A DNA stretch of 8,127 nucleotides, from NCBI GenBank assembly GCA_947626485.1, contig CANQSG010000089.1, positions 1 to 8,127 of the forward strand, written 5' to 3'. The notes beneath the pieces are model-generated. The model saw nothing but the letters and a program-made list of their open reading frames with translations, ran no database searches and was not told the origin of the DNA. Numbering within the stretch: position 1 is the first letter of the stretch; each line of letters starts with the position of its first letter. The stretch is from an uncultured Clostridia bacterium. GTDB taxonomy: Bacteria; Bacillota; Clostridia; Oscillospirales; Acutalibacteraceae. Position numbers and translations under genes: made by a program. Shown here one piece after another: positions 1 through 5,751 of the stretch.

Positions 1-1
1 C

Positions 2-403
2 GGCAGGAAAATCCCGAAGCACGCCCACGGAACGGAAAACCTGCCCTCGCCGACCTCCTCGACCAAGCGCATCGTCGAGGCCGTGCTGCGGCTGTTCGAC
101 CGCATCGTCGACTCGAAGCTGTCGGTGCGGCGGCTGAACATCACCGCCTGCCGCGTCGTCGACGAGGCGACGGTGCAGGCCGCGCCGCCCTCGGAGCAGC
201 TGACCCTCTTCGACGACCCCGCCGCACGCGAGCAAAAGCGGCGCGAGGAGGAAGCGGAGCGAAAGCGCGAGCGCCAGATGCAGGAGGCCATGCTGCAAAT
301 CAAGCGCAGATACGGCAAAAACGCGATTTTGAAGGGCATGAATTTAGAAGAAGGCGCCACCGCCAAGGAGCGCAATTCGCAAATCGGCGGGCATAAGGCG
401 TAG
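2..403 (+). CDS. Y-family translesion DNA polymerase, C-terminal fragment (5' end outside window)
   Basis: The last 133 codons of a Y-family (UmuC/DinB/UvrX-like) lesion-bypass DNA polymerase; the catalytic palm lies off the left edge. The visible part starts inside the little-finger domain, with HAHGTENL and a TSSTKRI stretch (about residues 7-24 of the fragment) that recur in Firmicutes UvrX-type polymerases. Residues 66-70 read QLTLF (nt 197-211), a good match to the beta sliding clamp-binding pentapeptide QLxLF, which would recruit the enzyme to stalled forks. A charged Arg/Glu-rich helix follows (about 76-95). The tail (YGKNAILKGMNLEEGAT, then ERNxQIGGHKA) is the typical end of these polymerases in Clostridia, so the C-terminus is intact. 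Its family usually sits beside a yolD-like gene; here a yolD-like gene lies 3.7 kb downstream (4151). The next gene starts 22 nt after this stop, suggesting co-transcription. The subfamily cannot be fixed without the N-terminus. Confidence 0.88.
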   Translation, partial: GRKIPKHAHGTENLPSPTSSTKRIVEAVLRLFDRIVDSKLSVRRLNITACRVVDEATVQAAPPSEQLTLFDDPAAREQKRREEEAERKRERQMQEAMLQIKRRYGKNAILKGMNLEEGATAKERNSQIGGHKA

Positions 404-425
404 GGCGGCAAAGGGAGGAATTTGC

Positions 426-1145
426 GTGCAATATGTAAAGGGCATTCAGCTGCGCGAGCGGCCGGGCGCGGGGTCTTATCTGCGTGAGATCCCTGCCGTC
501 CGGCATCTGGAACAGATGGAGCGGCTCGAATTTTCGGCGCCGGTGACCTTCTTTGTCGGCGAAAACGGAACGGGAAAATCGACCTTTCTCGAGGCCGTCG
601 CGGTCTGCATGGGCTTCAACGCGGAAGGCGGTTCGCGGGATTTCTCTTTTTCGACTAAAGAAACACATTCGGAGTTGTGCGACCTGCTGACCGTCCTGCA
701 AACCGTGACCCCGGACGACGGCTTTTTCCTGCGGGCGGAGAGCTTTTACAACGCCGCCAGCTACCTCGACGAAACCGGCAATCTGCGGCGTTACGGCGGG
801 ACGTCCTTTCACGCGCAGTCGCACGGGGAGGCGTTTTTGACGCTGGTGACAAACCGGTTCGAGGGCAACGGCCTCTACCTTTTAGACGAGCCGGAAGCCG
901 CCCTTTCCCCGCAGCGTCAGCTGAGCCTACTCGTCGCGATGGAGCGGCTCGTGCAGGCGAATTCGCAGTTTCTCATCGCCACTCATTCGCCGATTTTAAT
1001 GGCCTTTCCCGGCGCCGAGCTCTACGAATTCTCGGATTCCGGCATCCGCAAAACGGCGTATGTCGACACGCCGCATTACAAAATCACCAAGCAATTTTTA
1101 GACGACCCCGAGCGCATGCTGCACTATCTGCTTTCGGAATCGTAA
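426..1145 (+). CDS. Small ABC-like AAA family ATPase (COG3910-type), function unknown
   Basis: A 239-residue soluble P-loop ATPase. Walker A is GENGTGKST at residues 45-53, an ABC-signature-like SHGEAF at 132-137, Walker B YLLDEPE at 151-157 followed by the D-loop (AALSPQ), and a switch histidine in ATHSP (185-189). This order and spacing are those of ABC-type ATPases of the RecF/SMC/Rad50 superfamily, but without a long coiled coil: only about 80 residues separate Walker A from the signature. There are no membrane segments and no transporter partner nearby, so a transport role is unlikely. Such stand-alone ATPases (AAA_21/COG3910) are widespread and mostly uncharacterised. The start is GTG at 426, 7 nt after a GGGAGG ribosome binding site (413-418); the next in-frame ATGs lie deep in the protein. 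It starts 22 nt after the polymerase stop, so a role connected with DNA repair is possible, but this is inference from position only. Confidence 0.85.
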   Translation: MQYVKGIQLRERPGAGSYLREIPAVRHLEQMERLEFSAPVTFFVGENGTGKSTFLEAVAVCMGFNAEGGSRDFSFSTKETHSELCDLLTVLQTVTPDDGFFLRAESFYNAASYLDETGNLRRYGGTSFHAQSHGEAFLTLVTNRFEGNGLYLLDEPEAALSPQRQLSLLVAMERLVQANSQFLIATHSPILMAFPGAELYEFSDSGIRKTAYVDTPHYKITKQFLDDPERMLHYLLSES

Positions 1146-1173
1146 CATATCCAAACGTGAAGGAGGGATTTTT

Positions 1174-1365
1174 ATGCGTAACTGTATGCGCTGGGGCGCG
1201 GAAATGCAGGAGGATTTTCGGATCACCGCGGGCACTGGAATCGTGATTCGACCCGCCAAGGGCCATGTCGCCGTCATACCGAGAGCCGCCGTCTGCCCAA
1301 AGTGCGGCGAAGTGTCGATTTATGTGGCGGAGCCGGACAAATTGACCGGGCGGAAAAAGGCATGA
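1174..1365 (+). CDS. Small zinc-ribbon-like protein with a degenerate first CxxC
   Basis: A 63-residue hypothetical protein. The ATG is 7 nt downstream of a strong AGGAGG (1161-1166), which fixes the start. The C-terminal half holds CPKCGEVSIY (C41, C44), one knuckle of a zinc ribbon. From memory, homologues in Clostridia begin with a matching N-terminal knuckle of the form CxxCGxEM; here the N-terminus is MRNCMRWGAEM, so C4 is present but the second cysteine position is W7 (TGG at 1192-1194, one base from TGC). A four-cysteine zinc site is therefore incomplete unless metal is held differently or the protein dimerises. It follows the ATPase after 28 nt and probably shares its transcript. No function is known; nucleic-acid or protein binding would be usual for such ribbons. 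The reading frame is convincing; the loss of zinc binding is inference. Confidence 0.7.
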   Translation: MRNCMRWGAEMQEDFRITAGTGIVIRPAKGHVAVIPRAAVCPKCGEVSIYVAEPDKLTGRKKA

Positions 1366-1415
1366 AACCCTTTCAGCGCGCCATCGTCATCGGCTCGCCG
1401 GGGGCGGGGAAGAGC
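1362..1415 (+). pseudogene. 5' remnant of a P-loop kinase/NTPase gene, cut after the Walker A motif
   Basis: An ATG overlapping the previous stop as ATGA (1362-1365) opens a frame that reads MKPFQRAIVIGSPGAGKS: a short lead-in, a hydrophobic beta strand (AIVIG) and a complete Walker A loop. This is how small adenylate-kinase-like P-loop proteins begin (the type annotated as DNA topology modulation or FlaR-related), where GKST plus a helix should follow. Instead the next codons are a TCCCC hairpin arm and a T-tract, and the frame continues only as antisense of the GH116 gene to a stop at 1751. The rest of the kinase is not visible elsewhere in the window. A GGA at 1352-1354 could serve as a weak ribosome binding site. 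The likely reading is a gene truncated by a rearrangement at about 1415-1430. A chance P-loop-like peptide cannot be excluded, since only 18 codons remain. Confidence 0.5.
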
Positions 1416-1434
1416 GTCCCCTTTTTTTATTTTT
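1406..1434 (+). terminator. Intrinsic terminator closing the left + strand block
   Basis: GGGGA (1406-1410), a 6-nt loop and TCCCC (1417-1421) form a short GC-rich stem, followed at once by seven T, an A and five more T (1422-1434). An alternative stem GGGGCG with a bulged T uses the same 3' arm. The T-tract is on the + strand only, so it serves the polymerase-ATPase-zinc-ribbon transcript. It overlaps the stop codon of the convergent GH116 gene, and its 5' arm is made of the codons of the P-loop remnant. Confidence 0.65.
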
Positions 1435-3967
1435 GCCGCACAAAGCGCAGCGACCGTTTCAGCGTGACGCGCGTGAAGGTGAAGCGGTCGCCCTCGCGGA
1501 TGAAGGGCAGGCGTTTGCCGTCCGCCACCACCGCGGTGATTGCGCCGACGCCGGAAAGTTCGACGGATTGCAGGGTCAGACTGCCCTCGCACAGCACGAT
1601 GCGCGCGCCGTCTTCGTTGCGGAAGAATTTGCCCCAGCCGGTGCCGACGCTCCAAAGGCAGCGGAAATCGCCGTCGGCGATGGGGGAAAAGCCGATCGAC
1701 CCGCGCGGCAGGTCGAACGAGAAGCCGCTGCACAGGGGCAGCAGGGCGTAGCTCGCCATGGCGCGGGCGTAGTTGCTGCCGCACTCGAATTCGTTCCACG
1801 GGTTGCGGTTTTTGCCGTTGTAGCGGGCGCGGACGGCGCGCACGACGCGCAGCCCCTCTTCAACGAAGCCCTCGCTGAGCAGCAGCCCCGCGAAGGCGTA
1901 TTCCAGCCCCGTCCAGCACTCGTCGCAGTAGGGCAGCGAAAGGGTCGGCCGGTAGACGCCTTCGGGATAGTCGCAGATGACCGTGCCTGCCTCGTCGTTG
2001 GCGGCGTACACCCGCCAGACGTTGTTGACGGCGCGAAGCGACGGCTTGAAGTTGTTTCGAAACATCGCGGCGAGCGCCGTTTTGCGCTGCTTCGGGTCGA
2101 ACAGGTCGCCGAGGCCGCAGATATTCGCGTGCCACTGGCCGAGCAGCTGGTCGAGCTCGCACCCGTCGCCGATCTGATAATTCAGCTCGCTTTGTTCCTC
2201 GTTCCAGTAGTTCGGGCAGCGGAACCGATCGACGACGCTGCGGTCGTGCAGGTCGATTTGCTGACTGTAATACGACCCGTTGAACAGATGGGCGTCTGTC
2301 CACGCCCGCCCCTGCTCAAACAGGCTTTTGTATTCCTTCGCCTTTTCGCCGTCGCCGAGCGCGTCTGCCATTTCGGACGCGGCCTTCAGCGCGCCGAGGT
2401 ACATGCCCTCGAGCCATGCCGACGGCCCGAAGAGCTCTAAGTCGAGGGTGTGGTGCTGCCGCCCCTCCAGCACGCCGTCGCGGTCGCGATCCCACGCGTG
2501 ACAGTTCTGCTCGCTCCACGCATATTCCAGCACGCGCTTGATGCTTTCCCAGTTGTCGCGCAGCCAGTCGCTGTTGCCGGTCAGCTTCCAGTCGCGGTAA
2601 ATCTTGATGACGGTCGCCATCTGCCCGTCGAGGCAGGCAAACCCGTTGTTCGGCGCGCGGCCGGCGGGCAGGGTCGAGCGGAACTGCATTTTCCCGTGCT
2701 CGTCGGTGCTGCGGCGAAGCTCGGTGTCGCGCAGGGTGCGCTCGAGCTCGGGGAACAGGAAGCAGAGGGCGTAAACGTAGCTCCAGACGTGGGTGCAGCT
2801 GCCCTCGCAGGAACCGGCTTTCTGCTGCAAGCCCTCCCAGCCGTAAAAGGTGCCGTCCTCGAGCCGCAGAACCGTGGCGGTTTTCAACACCGACATCGTG
2901 GCGCAGATCGATTCGATCACCGCGCGGTCGAGGGTGGAGGCGTAGAGCGCGCGCACAAACCGCGCGGTTCTGCGGTCCAGGCTGTCCCAGCGGTCGAGCG
3001 CGTAAAAGCAGGACGCGGTCGAATCGGCGAAGCGGGTGGCGTAATAGTTTCGCCAGGTCACGTCGCGCCCCTCGGCGTCGCGGTAGGGGCTCCAGTAATT
3101 GATGCAGTTCGGGATGTTCCACGAAAGGACGAACCGCGCGCCGCGCCGCTGCCCTTCGCCGACCGTCCCCAGCCGCGCGCCGACCGTGCAGTGGTCGTGT
3201 TTGCCGGGCGCGTCGTAGTGCCGGTTGTTCGGAAAGTCGTGCGTCAGATCGTGCCAAAACGTTTCGGCGTCGTCGACCCATCCCGTGCCGCGGCGCCAGT
3301 ATTCCTGGCAGACGCCGTCGGGGCGGTCGACCGCGACGGTCAGATCGCCGAAAGCGGGGGAGGTCGGGTCGACGCCGTGGTTTATCAGCTGCACGGCGGT
3401 GTACCGGTCGCTGTCCACCTGCCGGTTGGACGAAACGGGGAACGGATTGCGCACCGAAAACGCCACGGTGTATTTGACCCCCTCCTCGCGCCCGAGCACG
3501 GTCACCTCAAAAAAGGCCGCCGGAATGCCGGAGGCGTCGGCGTCGAGCGGGATGAAGGGGTTGAAGGCGCGCAGCCGCACCCGCCCCGGAAAATCGTCGT
3601 CGGAAAAGGTCAGCGTTGCGTAAGGAAAGCGGCCGTCGAACCGCACCCTTTTGAAATGCGAATACCCCGCCATGGCGGCGAACTCCGGGCCGTTGCCGTA
3701 GGCGCGGTGGGCGCCGGGGTCGGTGGGCGCATACGGGCCGCTCAGGTCGCGCAGGTGGTCGCCCTGGATCAGCTTCGCCGCGACCCGCCCGTCGGGGTAC
3801 TCCGCCCGGATGCTGAACCGGCTGTACCCGTTGTGCGAGCCCTTGTCGGGGCGGTTGAAGATTTCCCAGTCCACCAGACTGCCGTTCCCGGCGAGGCCGA
3901 TCGACCCGGTCCCGAGGCCGCCCAGGGGGAAAATGATCTCCTTTAAGTTTTCGCCGCTGTATACCAT
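1427..3967 (-). CDS. GH116 family glycoside hydrolase (GBA2/DUF608-type beta-glycosidase)
   Basis: An 846-residue retaining beta-glycosidase related to non-lysosomal glucosylceramidase GBA2 and Thermoanaerobacterium TxGH116. The N-terminal beta-sandwich domain (about 1-330) opens with IIFPLGGLGTGSIGLAGNG (11-29), the GH116 N-domain hallmark; the (alpha/alpha)6 catalytic domain (DUF608) follows. By alignment from memory, E378 in GWEG is the likely nucleophile and D509 in TLDLELFGPSAW the acid/base. E726 and R735 (NEFECGSNYAR) have the same 9-residue spacing as the glucose-binding E777/R786 pair of TxGH116. DECWTGLEYAFAG (682-694) is also conserved. There is no signal peptide, so it acts in the cytoplasm on imported beta-glucosides or related sugars; exact substrate is unknown. 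The start is ATG at 3967 with AAAGGA about 9 nt upstream; a longer frame to 4057 is rejected because it contains the promoter. It is a single-gene unit, convergent to the left block and divergent from the right. Confidence 0.92.
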   Translation of the reverse strand: MVYSGENLKEIIFPLGGLGTGSIGLAGNGSLVDWEIFNRPDKGSHNGYSRFSIRAEYPDGRVAAKLIQGDHLRDLSGPYAPTDPGAHRAYGNGPEFAAMAGYSHFKRVRFDGRFPYATLTFSDDDFPGRVRLRAFNPFIPLDADASGIPAAFFEVTVLGREEGVKYTVAFSVRNPFPVSSNRQVDSDRYTAVQLINHGVDPTSPAFGDLTVAVDRPDGVCQEYWRRGTGWVDDAETFWHDLTHDFPNNRHYDAPGKHDHCTVGARLGTVGEGQRRGARFVLSWNIPNCINYWSPYRDAEGRDVTWRNYYATRFADSTASCFYALDRWDSLDRRTARFVRALYASTLDRAVIESICATMSVLKTATVLRLEDGTFYGWEGLQQKAGSCEGSCTHVWSYVYALCFLFPELERTLRDTELRRSTDEHGKMQFRSTLPAGRAPNNGFACLDGQMATVIKIYRDWKLTGNSDWLRDNWESIKRVLEYAWSEQNCHAWDRDRDGVLEGRQHHTLDLELFGPSAWLEGMYLGALKAASEMADALGDGEKAKEYKSLFEQGRAWTDAHLFNGSYYSQQIDLHDRSVVDRFRCPNYWNEEQSELNYQIGDGCELDQLLGQWHANICGLGDLFDPKQRKTALAAMFRNNFKPSLRAVNNVWRVYAANDEAGTVICDYPEGVYRPTLSLPYCDECWTGLEYAFAGLLLSEGFVEEGLRVVRAVRARYNGKNRNPWNEFECGSNYARAMASYALLPLCSGFSFDLPRGSIGFSPIADGDFRCLWSVGTGWGKFFRNEDGARIVLCEGSLTLQSVELSGVGAITAVVADGKRLPFIREGDRFTFTRVTLKRSLRFVRQK

Positions 3968-3991
3968 AAATCGGATTCCTTTCTTTTCGGC

Positions 3992-4009
3992 CGCACCCGG
4001 ACGGGTGCG
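3992..4009 (-). promoter_or_regulatory. Perfect inverted repeat in the GH116 leader (candidate operator or hairpin)
   Basis: CGCACCCG-GA-CGGGTGCG: two perfect 8-bp arms around a 2-bp centre. It lies between the GH116 promoter and its ribosome binding site, at roughly +13 to +30 of the predicted transcript and 24 bp upstream of the start codon. This is a usual place for a repressor operator of a sugar-inducible gene; in RNA it would form a stable GC-rich hairpin. No regulator gene is present in the window to pair with it. Confidence 0.55.
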
Positions 4010-4028
4010 TTCACGCCGCTTTGCACCC

Positions 4029-4057
4029 AGTATAGCCCGCCCGCCGCGCCGTGTCAA
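4029..4057 (-). promoter_or_regulatory. Sigma-A type promoter of the GH116 gene
   Basis: Read on the - strand: TTGACA (4052-4057), a 17-bp spacer (4035-4051) and TATACT (4029-4034). The -35 box is consensus and the -10 box has one mismatch, at ideal spacing. The predicted transcript start is near 4022, giving a leader of about 55 nt before the ATG at 3967. This promoter decides against the upstream start at 4057. Confidence 0.8.
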
Positions 4058-4065
4058 GCCGCACG

Positions 4066-4087
4066 CCGGAAATTTTGCGATTTCCGG
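4066..4087. repeat. Perfect inverted repeat between the divergent promoters
   Basis: CCGGAAAT (4066-4073), a 6-nt spacer (TTTGCG) and ATTTCCGG (4080-4087): perfect 8-bp arms. It is 9 bp upstream of the GH116 -35 box and 23 bp upstream of the TATAAT box of the right block, so its centre is about -55 and -46 relative to the two predicted starts. Neither side has a T-tract, so it is not a terminator. It is a candidate protein-binding site that could act on one or both promoters. Confidence 0.5.
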
Positions 4088-4110
4088 TAGAAATCCGCGG
4101 CGTTTTGGCG

Positions 4111-4116
4111 TATAAT
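4111..4116 (+). promoter_or_regulatory. -10 box of the right-block operon
   Basis: A consensus TATAAT at 4111-4116, 35 bp upstream of the yolD-like start codon. The -35 region at the right distance (about 4088-4093, TAGAAA) is weak and there is no TGn extension, so transcription may need an activator or may be low. The inverted repeat 4066-4087 sits just upstream of the weak -35 position. Confidence 0.6.
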
Positions 4117-4150
4117 AGAGCCGTAAAAAGTCGGAAAGGAGTGCGGCGCG

Positions 4151-4609
4151 ATGCCCGACGACCCGAAGTATGCGAATGAATACGAGCTGCCCTACCCGGA
4201 CGGCGTGGAGTACCCTTACCCGCGGATGCCGATGCGCGACCGGGCGGCGCAGTTCGCCGCCTTCAAGGCGCTGACCGGCTACGAGGACGCGGTCGACGAG
4301 GCCGCCCGCCTGACCGACGCGAAGATTGAGCTCGACGAGGGTGCGCTCGACCTGCTCAACGCGAAAATGCAGATCTTACAGGAGCAGCTCGCCGCGCAGC
4401 CGGAGGTCACCGTGACCTATTTTCTGCCCGACGAAAAGAAAGCCGGCGGCAGATACGTCGCCTTCACCGGCAGGCTGCTGCGCATCGACGACGTCGCGCG
4501 CAGGCTGGTTTTCGAGGGCAAAAAGGCCATTCCGACGGACGATATCCTCGCCCTCGACGGCGCCGTTTTCGCCGCTTTAAACGCCTATGCGACGGGGCAG
4601 ACGACCTGA
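4151..4609 (+). CDS. YolD-like family protein
   Basis: A 152-residue soluble protein of the YolD-like family. The N-terminal part carries the hallmark MRDRAAQFAAFKALTGY (28-44), followed by a helical region rich in Asp/Glu (45-82) and a small beta domain (about 86-135) with VTVTYFLPDEKKAGGRYV and a final IPTDDIL strand. The family is known for genetic coupling to Y-family DNA polymerases (yolD-uvrX in Bacillus, and similar pairs in Clostridia), and is thought to be an accessory or regulatory subunit; its biochemical role is not established. Here the partner polymerase is probably the one at the left edge, 3.7 kb away with a - strand gene between them, which is not the usual adjacent layout. 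The start has AAAGGAG at 4135-4141, 9 nt before ATG. It is the first gene of the right block and is followed by the macrodomain gene after 39 nt. Confidence 0.85.
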   Translation: MPDDPKYANEYELPYPDGVEYPYPRMPMRDRAAQFAAFKALTGYEDAVDEAARLTDAKIELDEGALDLLNAKMQILQEQLAAQPEVTVTYFLPDEKKAGGRYVAFTGRLLRIDDVARRLVFEGKKAIPTDDILALDGAVFAALNAYATGQTT

Positions 4610-4648
4610 CTCGCCGCGCCGGAAAACCGCAAAAGGAGGAACCCGAAC

Positions 4649-5749
4649 ATGCCGCTGCAAATCATCCGCAACGACATCACAAAGCTGACCTGTGACGCCA
4701 TCGTCAACGCCGCGAACCCCAGCCTGCTCGGCGGGGGCGGGGTGGACGGCGCCATTCACAAGGCCGCCGGCAAGGGGCTGCTGCGCGAATGCAGGAAGCT
4801 CGGCGGCTGCAAGACCGGGCAGGCGAAGCTCACCGGCGGGCACGATCTGCCCTGCAAATATGTGATCCACACCGTCGGCCCGAAATGGCGCGGCGGGCAG
4901 AACGGCGAGCGGGAGCAGCTGCAAAGCTGTTACCGCGCTTCTCTGCGACTTGCGCTCGAACACGAATGTCAATCGGTCGCCTTTCCGCTGATCTCCTCCG
5001 GCGTTTACGGCTACCCGAAGGAGCAGGCGCTCAAGGTGGCGGTGGACTGCATCACGGAATTTCTGATCGAGCACGACATGCTGGTCTATCTCGTCGTCTT
5101 CGACAAATCGTCCTTCCAGATCAGCGAAAAGCTGTTCGCCGACATCGCCGCCTTTATCGACGACAAGTACGTCGACACCCACTTTCTCTTTCGCCGCACG
5201 CAGCAGGACGGGCGGGGCGAGAGCACCTTTGTGGGCGCAACGGAAATTCTTCCCCCGCAGGAATCGGAGCGCGCCGCGCGGTCGGCGGAACCGTTCCGGG
5301 AGGACGCGGCGCCGTCGGATTTACATAAGCTGCCGCCCGTCGCCGCGAAGACGACCGCCGCGCCCATGCAGACGATGGAATTTTCGCTGGCGGACGCGCT
5401 GCGGCGGGAGGACGAGAGCTTTTCGCAGGCGCTGCTGCGGAAAATCGACGAGAAGGGCATGACCGACAGCGCCTGCTACAAAAAGGCGAACGTCGACCGC
5501 AAGCTGTTTTCGAAAATCCGCAGCGACGTCCACTACCACCCGAGCAAGCAAACGGCAATCGCCTTCGCCATCGCGCTCGAGCTGAGCCTGGACGAGACAA
5601 AAGACCTGCTGCTCAAAGCCGGCTTCGCCCTCTCCCACAGCAGCAAATTCGACATCATCATCGAATACTTCATCACCCGCGGCAACTACAACGTGTTCGA
5701 AATCAACGAAGCCCTGTTCGCCTTCGATCAGGCGTTGTTGGGGGTTTGA
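4649..5749 (+). CDS. Macrodomain protein with C-terminal HTH-like helical domain
   Basis: A 366-residue two-domain protein. Residues 1-170 are a MacroD/YmdB-type macrodomain that binds ADP-ribose and may hydrolyse O-acetyl-ADP-ribose or remove mono-ADP-ribose: NAAN (20-23), GGGGVDGAIH (28-37, with D33 in the catalytic-loop position) and ISSGVYGYP (115-123, diphosphate-binding loop) are all intact, as is HTVGP (74-78). A variable linker rich in Ala, Pro and Glu (about 180-245) leads to a compact all-alpha domain (about 246-366). In this, GMTDSACYKKANVDRKLFSKI, then PSKQTAIAFAIAL and LSLDETKDLLLKAGF, follow the helix pattern of an XRE-type HTH; I recall the same domain on other Clostridial macro proteins but know no defined function. 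The start has AAGGAGG at 4633-4639. The stop overlaps the next gene region (possible coupling). There are no membrane segments. Whether it is an enzyme, a reader or a regulator is open. Confidence 0.88.
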   Translation: MPLQIIRNDITKLTCDAIVNAANPSLLGGGGVDGAIHKAAGKGLLRECRKLGGCKTGQAKLTGGHDLPCKYVIHTVGPKWRGGQNGEREQLQSCYRASLRLALEHECQSVAFPLISSGVYGYPKEQALKVAVDCITEFLIEHDMLVYLVVFDKSSFQISEKLFADIAAFIDDKYVDTHFLFRRTQQDGRGESTFVGATEILPPQESERAARSAEPFREDAAPSDLHKLPPVAAKTTAAPMQTMEFSLADALRREDESFSQALLRKIDEKGMTDSACYKKANVDRKLFSKIRSDVHYHPSKQTAIAFAIALELSLDETKDLLLKAGFALSHSSKFDIIIEYFITRGNYNVFEINEALFAFDQALLGV

Positions 5750-5751
5750 AA

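Noticed and set aside
677..1246. A + strand frame of 189 codons overlapping the ATPase gene.
   Set aside because: Arg/Ala-rich out-of-frame translation of the ATPase gene with no domain; a shadow frame.
2450..3946. A long + strand open frame of 498 codons antisense to GH116.
   Set aside because: The composition is Val/Ala/Gly/Arg-rich with no recognisable domain, it has no ribosome binding site, and it lies wholly opposite a gene with clear GH116 motifs. It is a by-product of high GC content.
3968..4057. A 30-residue N-terminal extension of GH116 starting at 4057.
   Set aside because: The extension would be translated from the -35/-10 promoter region itself. The ATG at 3967 has a good ribosome binding site and the protein then begins right before the conserved GH116 motif.
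5746..5751. TTG start of the phosphatase overlapping the macrodomain stop.
   Set aside because: Possible, but the ATG at 5752 is a stronger start codon and only two residues would be gained; kept as an alternative in the entry.
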